NCBI RefSeq assembly: GCF_001931485.1
Contig: NZ_MSDV01000006.1
Span: 42,789 to 106,788 of the forward strand
From: Burkholderia sp. SRS-W-2-2016
GTDB lineage: Bacteria > Pseudomonadota > Gammaproteobacteria > Burkholderiales > Burkholderiaceae
Reading direction: 5' to 3'
Length of the DNA: 64,000 nt
The notes beneath the pieces were generated by a model. That model ran no database searches. It saw only the letters and a list, made by a program, of their open reading frames with translations, and had not been told where the DNA came from. The position numbers and the translations under genes were made by a program. This document shows, piece after piece, positions 26,670 through 36,089 of the stretch; within the stretch, counting starts at the first letter, position 1, and each line of letters opens with the position of its first letter.

Positions 26670-27653
26670 ATGAGCTGGCAACGCGCGCTCGCCTGCTGGT
26701 ATTTGCGGCGGAATTTCCGGCCGGAAACCCTTAAGCCGTCCATCAATGTCGACCGGGCCCGCGCGCTCACCGCGAAGCGCGTGTGGTCGCCGAAGGTGCC
26801 GCGCGGCTGGCAACTGCGCGAAAGCTACGGCGCCGCCGATGCGCCGCTCGTCGGCGAATGGTTCGAGCGTGTGGGCGTTGCAAATGCCGCAAACGGCGCA
26901 AACGGCGCACCGGCCATCGCCGCCACTCCCACCGTGCTGTACTGCCACGGCGGCGGCTATTACTTCTGCTCGCCGAGCACGCACCGGTCGCTGACCTTCG
27001 GGCTCGCGACCCGCGCCGACGCGCGGCTTTTCTCCCTCGACTACCGTCTCGCGCCCGAGCATCGCTTCCCGGCCGCGCTCGACGACGCCACCGCCGCCTA
27101 TCGCCAGTTGCTCGCGCTGGGCATCGCGCCCGGTTCGATCGTGATCGCCGGCGATTCGGCCGGCGGCGGCCTCGCGCTCGCCACGCTGGTCGCGCTGCGC
27201 GACGCCGGCGATCCGCTGCCCGCGGGCGGCCTGCTGTTCTCCCCGTGGACCGATCTGGCGACGACCGGCGCAAGCCTGCGCGGCAACGACGCGGTCGATC
27301 CGATGTTCTGCGGCGCGTCGATCGAACGCGCGGCGAAGATTTATCTGGGCGACGCGGCGCCGACCGATCCGTATGCGTCGCCGGTCTACGCGCAACTGCG
27401 CGGGCTGCCGCCGCTGTTCATGCTGGCCGGCAGCACCGAAGTGCTGCTCGACGACGCGCGCCGGGTCGCCGACAACGCGCGCGCGGCGGGTGTCGAGTGC
27501 GAATGCGAGGTGTGGAAGAACGTGCCGCACGTGTGGCCGCTGTTCGCGCCGTTCATGCCGGAGGCGAACCGCGCGCTCGATCGCGCGGCCGCGTTCGTGC
27601 GCCGCGCGACCAGCCGCGCCACTGCGGCTGCGCGGGCTACCCAGGCCGCGTAG
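26670..27653 (+). CDS. Alpha/beta hydrolase, hormone-sensitive-lipase family esterase
   Basis: A 327-residue carboxylesterase. The oxyanion-hole motif HGGGYYF (residues 93-99) is followed by the nucleophile S163 in GDSAGGG. The acid is in STEVLLDDAR and the catalytic His in NVPHVW near the C-terminus, all in family order. A short low-complexity insert, ANAANGANGA (residues 71-80), precedes the first motif. ATG 26670 has GAAGGAG 9 nt upstream; ATG 26662 is out of frame and stops at once. It likely hydrolyses short-chain esters, cytoplasmically, as no signal peptide is seen. It converges on the EcsC gene with a 14-bp gap. Confidence 0.9.
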   Translation: MSWQRALACWYLRRNFRPETLKPSINVDRARALTAKRVWSPKVPRGWQLRESYGAADAPLVGEWFERVGVANAANGANGAPAIAATPTVLYCHGGGYYFCSPSTHRSLTFGLATRADARLFSLDYRLAPEHRFPAALDDATAAYRQLLALGIAPGSIVIAGDSAGGGLALATLVALRDAGDPLPAGGLLFSPWTDLATTGASLRGNDAVDPMFCGASIERAAKIYLGDAAPTDPYASPVYAQLRGLPPLFMLAGSTEVLLDDARRVADNARAAGVECECEVWKNVPHVWPLFAPFMPEANRALDRAAAFVRRATSRATAAARATQAA

Positions 27654-27667
27654 GCCCCGTAGGTCGC

Positions 27668-28507
27668 TCAGGCGACGGGCGTGACGTCGAGCGTCTGATA
27701 CACCGCCTCGATCGTCTGCTGGCCGTACTGCCGTTCGAGCCGCCGCACGGTGAAGTGGCCGTGCGCGACCTGCTGGAAGTGATCGATGAACACCGTGTTG
27801 ACCATCGCGCCGAGCACCGCGCCGATCGCCGGAATCGATTTGGCCGCGATCTGCTCGCTGACCTGCACCGAAAAGCGCGCGGCGATCGCGTTCAGCAGCC
27901 GCAGCAGCGCGGCCGAGCCGTGCGTCGCAAAGCCCTTGCTGGCCACTTCCGACGACGCCTTCGACACCGCCTGCGCAAGCGCGCCGCGCATGAAGAAGTA
28001 GCCGAGGTCGGCGTCGTCGTCCTCGCTCGACGTGCCGCCCATGCCGAGCACGGTCAGGCATTGCAGCTGGGTTTCGACCGAGGTCAGATCCTCGCCCTCG
28101 CTGCGCGCGATATCGCAGATCGAGCGGAACATCAGCGTGGTCGTGACCGGCAATTCGACCGGCAGCGCGAGCAGTCCGAATGCGCCGCCGGCCGCGCCGG
28201 TCGTCGCGACCGCGAACTTGTGCAGCAGGTTGTTCGGCTTGTCGGGCGCGAGCTGCCTCGCGGCATCGCGCCGGCCGAGCGTGCGCAGCGCGATCGCGAG
28301 GCACTTGCGCAACGCGGCCTGGGTCGCATCGGACACTTTCTCGTTGGCGAACGCCGGAATGCGCGACAGCAGCTTCTCGATCGGCGCGCCGACGACGCTC
28401 GCGAGTTTCATCGTCAGCGCGGGGCTTTCGAGCTGATGCTTGGCGCGCCGCAGCGCGTTCAGATCCTGCTCCGATAAGGTTTGGGCGGCGAGCGGACTCG
28501 GCTGCAT
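27668..28507 (-). CDS. EcsC family protein
   Basis: A 279-residue protein of the EcsC family, with largely helical sequence and Gly/Ala-rich amphipathic segments (GAAGGAFGLLALPVELPVTT). The family is named after Bacillus EcsC but its biochemical role is unknown. An acidic SSEDDDADLGYFFMRGAL stretch occurs mid-protein. It is divergent from the DHA2 exporter and convergent with the esterase. Confidence 0.8.
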   Translation of the reverse strand: MQPSPLAAQTLSEQDLNALRRAKHQLESPALTMKLASVVGAPIEKLLSRIPAFANEKVSDATQAALRKCLAIALRTLGRRDAARQLAPDKPNNLLHKFAVATTGAAGGAFGLLALPVELPVTTTLMFRSICDIARSEGEDLTSVETQLQCLTVLGMGGTSSEDDDADLGYFFMRGALAQAVSKASSEVASKGFATHGSAALLRLLNAIAARFSVQVSEQIAAKSIPAIGAVLGAMVNTVFIDHFQQVAHGHFTVRRLERQYGQQTIEAVYQTLDVTPVA

Positions 28508-28646
28508 GGAACTCCCTGACGTCGTCTTGTGGGTGATGTGGGGCAGTGTAACGGCGCGTTGCGGCGCGCCGACACGTCCGGTTTAGAGCCTCGCACCGTG
28601 ATATGATTCCGCATTCTTTGACACGTCAACTTTTGCTCTATCAAAA

Positions 28647-30242
28647 ATGGCTGTCCATACCGCCGCCCACCATTCGAGTGGGCAAGTTCTACCGTTCCGC
28701 GAATCCCTGCTGGCCATGCTCGGCATCTCGTTCGTCACGATGCTGGTCGCGCTCGACCAGACCGTGGTCGGCACCGCGCTGCCCACGATCGTGTCCGAGT
28801 TGCGCGGCTTCGAGCTGTACGCGTGGGTCGCAACCTCGTATCTGCTGACCTCGGTGATCACCGTGCCGATCTTCGGGCGGCTCGGCGATTACTACGGGCG
28901 CAAGCCGTTCGTGATCGCATCGATCGTCGTGTTCACCGGTGCGTCGGTGCTGTGCGGCGCGGCCAACAGCATGATGTTCCTCGTGCTCGCGCGCGGCCTG
29001 CAGGGGATCGGCGGCGGGATGCTGGTCGGCACCGCGTTCGCGTGCATTCCCGATCTGTTCCCCGATTCGGTCGTGCGGCTGCGCTGGCAGGTGCTGATGA
29101 GCTCGGCGTTCGGCATCGCCAACGCGGTCGGCCCGTCGCTCGGCGGTTTTCTGACCCAGTACTACGGCTGGCGCTCGGTGTTCTACGTGAATCTGCCGGT
29201 CGGCCTGCTGTCGCTGTTCTTCGTCTGGCGCTTCCTGCCGCATCTGCGGCACGTCGCGCATACCGCCAAGATGCGGCTCGACTGGCCCGGCGCATTGCTG
29301 ATCGCGGTCATGCTCGGCTCGCTGCAACTATTCGTCGAACTGCTGCCGAAGCACGGCATCACGCTCAGCGCGTTCGCGCTGCTCGGGCTCAGCGTCGCCT
29401 CGGCGATCGCGCTGTGGCAGTGGGAAAAGCGCTGCCCGACCGCGATCCTGCCGCTCGACATGTTCCGCAACCGCAGTCTCGCCGCGCTGTTCACGCTGGC
29501 CGTGCTCGGCGGCTTCACGATGTTCTCGCTGCTGTTCTACGCGCCGCTGCTGTTCCAGGGCGGCTTCGGGATGTCGCCGAAGGAAGCGGGGCTGGTGATC
29601 ACGCCGCTGGTCGTGTTCATCACGATCGGCAGCATCGCGAACGGGCGTGTCGTGTCGCGCGTGAAGAACCCGAATCTGATGCTGTACATCGGCTTCGCGA
29701 TGGTCGCGCTGTCGTGTCTCGGCGTGGTCGTCGCGACCCGTTCGATGCAGCAATGGGTGCTGATGTCGTTCATGGTGGTCGGCGGCCTCGGCCTCGGTTT
29801 CGTGATGCCGAACCTGACGATCTTCGCGCAGCAGACCGCCGGGCGCGAACACCTGGGCATCGCGACCGCGCTGCTGCAGTCGCTGCGGATGATCGGCGGG
29901 ATGATCGGCACCGCGCTGACCGGCACGCTGGTCACCCACATGTACCGCAGCGGCGTGCGCGGCGCGCTGGATAGCGCCGGCGCCTCGCACTGGTTCGCCG
30001 ATCTCGGCGACCCGCAGATCCTGATCAACCGCGAAGCGCAGGCGAGCGTCGTCACGCAGCTGACGCAAGCCGGGCACAACGGCGCGATGCTGCTCGAAAG
30101 CGCGCGCGAGGCGCTGGTCGGCGCGATCCACCTCGGTCTCGCGATGGCCGCGCTGATCGCGGTCGTGTCGGTGTGGCAAACCCGCCGGGTGCCGCCGATC
30201 AAGCTGCAACGCAAGCTCGAGCCGGTGGTTCACGCGGACTGA
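28647..30242 (+). CDS. DHA2-family (14-TM) MFS drug exporter
   Basis: A 531-residue proton-driven exporter of the inner membrane. TM1 carries LDQTVVGTALPTIVSEL, the DHA2 D1 motif, and the loop after TM2 has GRLGDYYGRKP (A-motif). TM5 has motif C-like GPSLGGFLTQYYGWRSVFYV, typical of antiporters. There are about 14 spans. A -10-like TATGAT lies at 28602-28607; no clear Shine-Dalgarno precedes the ATG. The MarR regulator gene follows after 31 bp, suggesting an inducible drug-efflux operon. Confidence 0.92.
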   Translation: MAVHTAAHHSSGQVLPFRESLLAMLGISFVTMLVALDQTVVGTALPTIVSELRGFELYAWVATSYLLTSVITVPIFGRLGDYYGRKPFVIASIVVFTGASVLCGAANSMMFLVLARGLQGIGGGMLVGTAFACIPDLFPDSVVRLRWQVLMSSAFGIANAVGPSLGGFLTQYYGWRSVFYVNLPVGLLSLFFVWRFLPHLRHVAHTAKMRLDWPGALLIAVMLGSLQLFVELLPKHGITLSAFALLGLSVASAIALWQWEKRCPTAILPLDMFRNRSLAALFTLAVLGGFTMFSLLFYAPLLFQGGFGMSPKEAGLVITPLVVFITIGSIANGRVVSRVKNPNLMLYIGFAMVALSCLGVVVATRSMQQWVLMSFMVVGGLGLGFVMPNLTIFAQQTAGREHLGIATALLQSLRMIGGMIGTALTGTLVTHMYRSGVRGALDSAGASHWFADLGDPQILINREAQASVVTQLTQAGHNGAMLLESAREALVGAIHLGLAMAALIAVVSVWQTRRVPPIKLQRKLEPVVHAD

Positions 30243-30273
30243 TTTTTTTGACTTGGTGTTTGGCAGGGAAAAC

Positions 30274-30780
30274 ATGGAAGAACAGGATCGCGTCGCCGTT
30301 ATGCAGCAATTCGGCCGCACGTATCGGGCGTTCATGTCGGCATTCGAGGCTCAGGTGGGCCATCCGTTGCCGCGCTGGCGCATTCTGCTGTCGCTGCATG
30401 AGCTGGGCGAGTCGTCGCAGAAGCGGCTGGTCGAGCGCTTGCGCGTCGATCCGGGCGCGCTCACGCGGCAACTGAAGACGCTCGAAGGGATGGGCTGGAT
30501 CGCGCGCAGCATGGATACGCGCGACAACCGCGTGACCAACGTGCGCCTGACCGAAGCGGGGCAGGCGGCGACCGAAGAGAGCCTGCCGCGCCGCAATGCG
30601 TTCTTGCACGACACGATGGCGTCGTTGCCGGACGAGGCGCTCGGCGCGCTGTCGGGCGCGCTGAAGATGCTGGAGGCGCGGATCGGCGAGGTGATGGCGA
30701 ATGCCGCCACCGTTACGGCCGCGGGCGCGGGCGCTGCTGCTAACGCCGCGCAGGCGGGCGCCGGCGACGAAGCCGCATAA
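30274..30780 (+). CDS. MarR-family transcriptional regulator
   Basis: A 168-residue winged helix-turn-helix dimer. The DNA-binding part covers about residues 30-95 (SSQKRLVERLRVDPGALTRQ, then the wing around MDTRDNRVTNVRLTEAGQ). The C-terminus is an Ala-rich tail. CAGGGAAA precedes ATG 30274. Sitting 31 bp downstream of the DHA2 exporter in the same direction, it probably represses that operon. A bidirectional terminator follows. Confidence 0.92.
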   Translation: MEEQDRVAVMQQFGRTYRAFMSAFEAQVGHPLPRWRILLSLHELGESSQKRLVERLRVDPGALTRQLKTLEGMGWIARSMDTRDNRVTNVRLTEAGQAATEESLPRRNAFLHDTMASLPDEALGALSGALKMLEARIGEVMANAATVTAAGAGAAANAAQAGAGDEAA

Positions 30781-30822
30781 CACGCGCGTCGTTGTTCGCG
30801 CGCTGCGCGGGGCGATAAAAAA

Positions 30823-30853
30823 GGCTGTGGACCATCGGTCCACAGCCTTTTTT
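30823..30853. terminator. Bidirectional rho-independent terminator
   Basis: A perfect 11-bp stem GGCTGTGGACC (30823-30833) / GGTCCACAGCC (30837-30847) has A-run and T-run on either side. It ends both the MarR transcript and the convergent deaminase transcript. Confidence 0.92.
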
Positions 30854-30883
30854 CATGTGCGGGAGCGCGGCGGCGCGCTTCGC

Positions 30884-32161
30884 TCAGAAGAACGTTTCGA
30901 TCACTTCCTTCACGCGATACTGCGGATCGACGACCAGCACCTGCTTCCATTTATCGAAGGTCAGGCACGGATGCGAGATGTCGAACGCGATCATGTCGCC
31001 CACTTTCAGATCGGCGCCGGCGGGAATCCGCAGATACGCGTGCTGATCCATCAGACCGAAGATTTCCCAGCCTTCGCTCGCGGCGATGTCGCGCGGCGCG
31101 TCGGTGCCCGGCCGGTAGTGGCGCGCCGGTTCCGGCAGGCCCGCGTCGAACGCGGAGTCGCGTTTGCCGAGGCCGATGATCGCGCGATCCGGCTCCGGAA
31201 TCGACTGCACGTACGCCCACAATTGCAGCGCCGGCAGCAGCCCTTCGCCCATTTTCTTCGCGACCGGATTGCGCTTGAAGATGTCGGTTTGCGCCTTGCG
31301 ATAGATGCCGACGTCGTGCGTCAGATAGCAGCCGGGGCGCAGCACGACCTCGACCTTGCCGTTTTGGGTGGCCTGCGCGAATTCTTCGGCGACCACGTCG
31401 TACCACGCGGAGCCCGCGCCCGACAGCACCGCCGGCGTGCGCGCGAAGCGGCCCTGTTCGACCAGTTCGCGGGTGACCGCGACCGCGCCTTGCAGGAACG
31501 CGCGCACCTCGGCTTCTTCCTTCAGCACACCTTCATACAATTCGACGCCCGCGAGCTTGATCACGTCCGGATAGCGGGCGATCGCGTCGAGCACCGCGTT
31601 GCGCTGCGCGTCGTCGCGCACGCCGGTGCGCCCGCCCGGCACGCCGAGTTCGAGCAGCACCTGCAACGGCTTTTTCACCGACGTGAAGAACTTGCCGAGT
31701 TGCTCGACGCCCTCGGCCGAATCGACGAGGCAGAAAAATTCGAAGTCAGGATCGCTGAGCAATTCGGCGATCATCATCATGTTGCGGCGGCCCACCAGCT
31801 GGTTCGCCATCAGGATGCGCGACACCCCGCCGTGATAGGCGGCGCGCACCTGGTGCGCGGTTGCGAGCGTGATGCCCCACGCGCCGGTTTCGAGCTGGCG
31901 GCGAAACAGCTGCGGCGCCATCGTGGTCTTGCCGTGCGGCGCGAGCTTCACGCCGTATTCGGCGACGAACGCCTGCATCCACTTCAGGTTATGTTCGACG
32001 CGATCCGCGTACAGCACCGCGGCCGGCAGGCTGACGTCTTCGTCGAGCAGGTTCCATTCGAGGCGCGCGGCATCCGTGAGCTGGATGCTGGTGCCCGGAA
32101 CCATGCCCAAGCCCTTGCTATAAGGATCAATCGTCGCGCCTTGATAGTTTGTAACTTTCAT
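30884..32161 (-). CDS. Fold-type III PLP amino-acid deaminase / D-threonine-aldolase-like enzyme
   Basis: A 425-residue PLP enzyme with an alanine-racemase-like barrel. The cofactor lysine is K78 in LAPHGKTTM, the hallmark of the D-threonine aldolase / D-serine deaminase group. The C-terminal beta domain includes FGLMDQHAYL and a metal-binding-type His/Cys pair (ISHPCLTF). ATG 32161 follows CGGAGA closely; an ATG at 32176 adds five residues. It is divergent from RpiR, the N-acyl-D-amino-acid deacylase and RidA genes. It probably deaminates the D-amino acid released by the deacylase; substrate unknown. Confidence 0.85.
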   Translation of the reverse strand: MKVTNYQGATIDPYSKGLGMVPGTSIQLTDAARLEWNLLDEDVSLPAAVLYADRVEHNLKWMQAFVAEYGVKLAPHGKTTMAPQLFRRQLETGAWGITLATAHQVRAAYHGGVSRILMANQLVGRRNMMMIAELLSDPDFEFFCLVDSAEGVEQLGKFFTSVKKPLQVLLELGVPGGRTGVRDDAQRNAVLDAIARYPDVIKLAGVELYEGVLKEEAEVRAFLQGAVAVTRELVEQGRFARTPAVLSGAGSAWYDVVAEEFAQATQNGKVEVVLRPGCYLTHDVGIYRKAQTDIFKRNPVAKKMGEGLLPALQLWAYVQSIPEPDRAIIGLGKRDSAFDAGLPEPARHYRPGTDAPRDIAASEGWEIFGLMDQHAYLRIPAGADLKVGDMIAFDISHPCLTFDKWKQVLVVDPQYRVKEVIETFF

Positions 32162-32200
32162 GTCTCCGTGCTCCATCGTCCGGTTAAATTGAATCAGGAT

Positions 32201-32230
32201 TTGACTTTACCATGTTACCGAAAGTACGAT
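32201..32230 (+). promoter_or_regulatory. Promoter with embedded inverted repeat, RpiR operon
   Basis: TTGACT (32201-32206) and TACGAT (32225-32230) form a sigma70-type promoter with an 18-nt spacer. Inside it ACTTT-N12-AAAGT (32204-32225) is an inverted repeat, and TTACC occurs twice. The start of transcription would be near 32237. The position fits an autoregulatory operator between the divergent genes. Confidence 0.5.
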
Positions 32231-32316
32231 GTCCGCACGAATGTTATTTAGTACCACGGCTTTCGCGGGGCTTGCATCGAGCCGCTGAGGCCAGGTCGCG
32301 AACCCCACCGTCCGCC

Positions 32317-33207
32317 ATGAGCAGTAGCGCCGAACCGCTGGCTTTCGACATCGTCGCGCGCATCGCCGAATGCGCGCCCGAGTTGCGTTCGGCCGAGCGC
32401 AAGGTCGCCGCGCTGATTCTCGACGACCTCACCGGCGCGTCGCGCGCGAGCATCGGCGCGCTCGCGCAGCAGGCCGGGGTCAGCATCGCGAGCGTCACGC
32501 GCTTCGCGAAGGCGGTCGGCTGCCGCGACGTGCGCGAACTGAAGCTGCGGCTCGCGCAGGCGGCCGCGGTCGGTCAGCGCTTTCTGGAGCGCGACGCAGC
32601 AAGCGACGCACCCGAACCGATCGCGACCCGCGTGTTCGACGAGCTGCAAACCGCGCTCGCGCACAACCACCAGCTGCTGCGCCAGGCGCCGCTCGCGGAA
32701 GCGGCGGCCGCGCTGCGCGCCGCGCGGATGATCTACGTGTTCGGCATGGGCGGCGGCTCGACCGCGCTCGCCGACGAAATGCGTTTCCGGCTCGTGCGGC
32801 TCGGCCGGCCGGTCGCGACCTACCAGGACGGCCTGTTGCAGCGGATGGTCGCGAGCACGGTGTCGCGCGACTGCGTGGTGCTCGCGCTGTCGACCACCGG
32901 CCGCGTGCCCGAACTGCTCGAAAACTGCCGGATCGCGCGCAGCTACGGCGCGACTGTGATCGCGCTGACCGCGCCGGCCTCGCCGCTCGCGAAGCTGGCC
33001 GACTGGGTGATCCCGATCGTCGCGTTCGAGACCGACTTCATTTACAAGCCGTCGTCATCCCGTTACGCGATGATGATGGCGCTCGATGTACTCGTCACCG
33101 AACTCGCGGTCAGCCAGGGCGACGAGAGCCGTGAACTGCTGCGCCGCATGAAGCACGCGCTCGACGCGCACCGCGGCGGCGGCGACCGACAACCGTTAGG
33201 AGACTGA
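32317..33207 (+). CDS. RpiR-family transcriptional regulator (HTH + SIS)
   Basis: A 296-residue regulator. The N-terminal helix-turn-helix (ASIGALAQQAGVSIASVTRF, about residues 45-80) is followed by a SIS sugar-isomerase-like sensor domain (IYVFGMGGGSTALADEMRF, about residues 130-265). RpiR members usually sense a phosphorylated sugar or a pathway metabolite. It lies 3 nt before the deacylase gene in the same operon and divergent from the deaminase, so it likely controls the D-amino-acid cluster. The start ATG 32317 was chosen for family length; longer frames reach 32212. Confidence 0.9.
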   Translation: MSSSAEPLAFDIVARIAECAPELRSAERKVAALILDDLTGASRASIGALAQQAGVSIASVTRFAKAVGCRDVRELKLRLAQAAAVGQRFLERDAASDAPEPIATRVFDELQTALAHNHQLLRQAPLAEAAAALRAARMIYVFGMGGGSTALADEMRFRLVRLGRPVATYQDGLLQRMVASTVSRDCVVLALSTTGRVPELLENCRIARSYGATVIALTAPASPLAKLADWVIPIVAFETDFIYKPSSSRYAMMMALDVLVTELAVSQGDESRELLRRMKHALDAHRGGGDRQPLGD

Positions 33208-33210
33208 ACC

Positions 33211-34692
33211 ATGCATTCGCATCCCGAAGCCGCCGATACGCTGATCGTCGGCGCGCAACTGTACGACGGCACCGGCGCGCCGCCGGTCGAGCGCGACGTG
33301 GCGATCCGCGACGGGCGCATCGTCGCGATCGGCAATCTGTCGAACTGGCTCGCGGAAGAGGTGATCGAGGCCGAGGGGCGCGCGCTCGCGCCGGGCTTCA
33401 TCGACGTGCACACGCACGACGACACCCACGTGATCCGCTCGCCGCAGATGCTGCCGAAGATCACGCAGGGGGTGACCACGGTGATCGTCGGCAATTGCGG
33501 GATCAGCGCGTCGCCGGTGTCGCTGAAGGGCGATCCGCCCGATCCGATGAACCTGCTCGGCGAGCGCGACGCGTTCCAGTACCCGACCTTCGCCGCCTAT
33601 GTGGACGCGGTCAACGCCGCGCGCCCGGCGGTCAACGTCGGCGCGCTGATCGGCCATACCGCGCTGCGCAACAACCAGATGGACCGGCTCGACCGCGCGG
33701 CGAGCCCGCAGGAAATCGACGGGATGCGCGTGCAGCTCGAAGAAGCGCTCGAGCACGGCGCGCTCGGGTTGAGTTCGGGGCTCGCGTACGGCTCGGCGTT
33801 TGCCGCGCCGACCGAGGAAGTGATGGCGCTCGCCGAGCCGCTCGCGCTCGCAGGCGCGCTGTACACCACGCACATGCGTACCGAGTTCGACGCGATTCTC
33901 GATGCGATGGACGAGGCGTACAAGGTCGGCCGCCATGCGCGCGTGCCGGTCGTGATCTCGCATCTGAAGTGCGCGGGGCCGTCGAACTGGGGGCGCAGCG
34001 TCGAGGTGCTGAAGTCGCTCGAAGGCGCGCGCGGCTCGCAGCCGGTCGGTTGCGACTGCTACCCGTACAACCGCAGCTCGTCGACGCTCGATCTGAAGCA
34101 GGTGACCGGCGATATCGACATCACGATCACGTGGTCGGAGCCGCATCCGGAGATGGCCGGCAAGCTGATCCGCGAGATCGCGGCCGAGTGGGGCGTAACG
34201 CAACAGGAAGCCGGCAAGCGGCTGCAACCGGCGGGCGCGGTCTATCACAACATGTCGGAAGACGACGTGCGGCGCATCCTGTCGCATCCGGCGACGATGG
34301 TCGGCTCGGACGGCCTGCCGAACGATCCGCTGCCGCATCCGCGGCTGTGGGGCGCGTTTCCGCGCGTGCTCGGCCACTATGTGCGCGATGCCGGTCTGCT
34401 GCCGCTCGAAGAGGCGGTGCGCAAGATGACGAGCCTGTCCGCGCGCCGCTTCGGGCTCGCGCAGCGCGGCGAGGTGCACGTCGGCTATCACGCGGACCTG
34501 GTGCTGTTCGACCCGGCCAGGGTGCTCGACGTCGCGACCTTCGACAAACCGCAGCAGGCGGCGGCCGGGATCGACGCGGTGTGGGTCAATGGCGTGCTCA
34601 CGTATCGCGACGGCGCGGTGACCGGCGAGCGGGCCGGCTGCTTCGTCGCGCGCGGCGCGGTGCCGAAGGCCGACGCACCGCACGCGTTCTGA
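33211..34692 (+). CDS. N-acyl-D-amino-acid deacylase (D-aminoacylase)
   Basis: A 493-residue zinc amidohydrolase that removes the acyl group from N-acyl-D-amino acids. Metal ligands are H67 and H69 in GFIDVHTHDD, with the family cysteine C97 in VGNCGIS. SSGLAYG and the late MVGSDGLPND (catalytic Asp) follow, and the C-terminal beta domain ends VWVNGVLTYRDG. TAGGAGACTGAACC before the ATG gives a good ribosome site inside the RpiR end. The product would feed the divergent PLP deaminase. Confidence 0.93.
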   Translation: MHSHPEAADTLIVGAQLYDGTGAPPVERDVAIRDGRIVAIGNLSNWLAEEVIEAEGRALAPGFIDVHTHDDTHVIRSPQMLPKITQGVTTVIVGNCGISASPVSLKGDPPDPMNLLGERDAFQYPTFAAYVDAVNAARPAVNVGALIGHTALRNNQMDRLDRAASPQEIDGMRVQLEEALEHGALGLSSGLAYGSAFAAPTEEVMALAEPLALAGALYTTHMRTEFDAILDAMDEAYKVGRHARVPVVISHLKCAGPSNWGRSVEVLKSLEGARGSQPVGCDCYPYNRSSSTLDLKQVTGDIDITITWSEPHPEMAGKLIREIAAEWGVTQQEAGKRLQPAGAVYHNMSEDDVRRILSHPATMVGSDGLPNDPLPHPRLWGAFPRVLGHYVRDAGLLPLEEAVRKMTSLSARRFGLAQRGEVHVGYHADLVLFDPARVLDVATFDKPQQAAAGIDAVWVNGVLTYRDGAVTGERAGCFVARGAVPKADAPHAF

Positions 34693-34774
34693 TTTTTTCT
34701 CGATTGAAACGATTGATGGTGGCACGCGCGGCGACGGCGCCGCGCAGATGCCCGACTTTTTAAGGAGTGTGACG

Positions 34775-35161
34775 ATGAAGCGATATGGCGTGGAAGGCGG
34801 AAAGGGTACCGGCGGTCAGGTGATGCCGTTTGCGCGCGCGGTCGAGGCGGACGGCTGGCTGTTCGTGTCGGGCCAGACGCCGATGGAAAACGGCGAAGTG
34901 ATCAACGGCGGCATCGTCGAGCAATCGCACAAGGCGATCCAGAACGTGTTCGCGATCCTGAAGGAAGCCGGCTACGGCGCCGAGCACGTGGTGCGCTGCG
35001 GCGTGTGGCTCGACGATCCGCGCGACTTCGCATCGTTCAACAAGGTGTTCCGCGAGTACTTCGGCGAGAACCCGCCGGCGCGCGCGTGTGTGGTGTCGTC
35101 GATGGTGATCGACTGCAAGGTCGAAGTGGACTGCGTCGCGTATAAGAAGCCGGCGGCCTGA
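34775..35161 (+). CDS. RidA family enamine/imine deaminase
   Basis: A 128-residue protein of the RidA/YjgF/UK114 family. RidA hydrolyses reactive 2-aminoacrylate and related imines made by PLP deaminases. The family core is visible: LFVSGQTPM, QSHKAIQNVFAILKEAG and the C-terminal ACVVSSMVIDCKVEVDCVAY. TAAGGAG precedes ATG 34775; the frame is open from 34748. As the last gene of the D-amino-acid operon it fits a clean-up role for the deaminase on the other strand. Confidence 0.92.
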   Translation: MKRYGVEGGKGTGGQVMPFARAVEADGWLFVSGQTPMENGEVINGGIVEQSHKAIQNVFAILKEAGYGAEHVVRCGVWLDDPRDFASFNKVFREYFGENPPARACVVSSMVIDCKVEVDCVAYKKPAA

Positions 35162-35186
35162 GCGGTCTAGTTGAGCTTTGAAACGG

Positions 35187-35225
35187 CAGGGGCGCCGGGG
35201 ACCTTGATGGTCCACGGCGCCCCTG
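35187..35225. terminator. Strong intergenic hairpin after RidA
   Basis: An 11-bp stem, CAGGGGCGCCG (35187-35197) / CGGCGCCCCTG (35215-35225), with an inner GACC/GGTC. No T-run follows in either direction, so it may act with Rho or as an RNA-protecting hairpin between the convergent ridA-like and queF genes. Confidence 0.6.
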
Positions 35226-35264
35226 TTGCGTTGACGGCTGGACGCGTTGTTCAGCCGCGGGCGC

Positions 35265-36089
35265 TTACTGTCGCGCGAGCCGCAGATTGTCCGGCATCGG
35301 CGAGTTGTAGTTGGTGCGGAACGGATTGATATCGAGCCCGCCGCGCCGCGTATAGCGCGCATACACAGCGAGCTTCAACGGTTTGCACATCTTCATGATG
35401 TCGACGAAGATCCGCTCGACGCACTGCTCGTGAAAACCGGTGTGATTGCGGTACGAGATGATGTAGCGCAAGAGGCTCGCCTGATCGATCTGCGGACCCG
35501 CGTAGTGAATCTGCACGGTGCCCCAGTCGGGCTGGCCGGTCACCGGGCAGTTCGACTTCAGCAGGTTCGAGAACAGCGTTTCCTCGACCGGCGCTTCATC
35601 GTGCGCGGCGCTCAGGAGCGACGCGTCCGGCTGATAGACGTGCGCGTCGAGTTCGAGCCGGTCGAGCGACAGACCGTCGAATTCTTCCATCTTCAGCTTC
35701 GCGAATTCATGCGGCGTGGCCAGATGCACCGACACGGTCGCGCCGCACGACGCGGACACGTCGCGCCTGATCGTGTCGCGCACGCTCTCCACCGACTCGA
35801 ACGCGGTCTGCGCGAACGAGCCGAGATACAGCTTGAACGATTTGGACTCGACGATGTTCGGCGAGTCGGCCGGCACGAAGAACGTCGCGACCGCGATCTG
35901 CGGCTTGCCGCGCGTATTCAGCCACGACAGTTCGTACGCGTTCCAGATGTCGGTGCCGAAGAACGGCAGGCGCGCGCCGATGCCGATCGCCTCGCGCGCG
36001 TTGCTGCGCGCGATCGGGAACAGCAGCGTCGGATCGTATTGTTCGGTGTAAGTCGAGGACTTACCGAGCGGGGATTGTTCGGGTGTCAT
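35265..36089 (-). CDS. queF: NADPH-dependent preQ0 reductase QueF
   Basis: Reduces 7-cyano-7-deazaguanine (preQ0) to preQ1 in queuosine biosynthesis. The 274 residues match the long, bimodular QueF type. The family motif is [17 protein letters not shown] (from E81). The catalytic C181 is in [12 protein letters not shown], with the nearby D188. The ATG at 36089 overlaps the stop of the upstream 5'-nucleotidase by 4 nt. Confidence 0.97.
   Translation of the reverse strand: MTPEQSPLGKSSTYTEQYDPTLLFPIARSNAREAIGIGARLPFFGTDIWNAYELSWLNTRGKPQIAVATFFVPADSPNIVESKSFKLYLGSFAQTAFESVESVRDTIRRDVSASCGATVSVHLATPHEFAKLKMEEFDGLSLDRLELDAHVYQPDASLLSAAHDEAPVEETLFSNLLKSNCPVTGQPDWGTVQIHYAGPQIDQASLLRYIISYRNHTGFHEQCVERIFVDIMKMCKPLKLAVYARYTRRGGLDINPFRTNYNSPMPDNLRLARQ

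Noticed and set aside
25941..27653. Fusion of the CHRD region to the esterase in one long frame
   Set aside because: The frame is joined only through the 6-bp repeat; both genes have their own start and Shine-Dalgarno in their proper frames.
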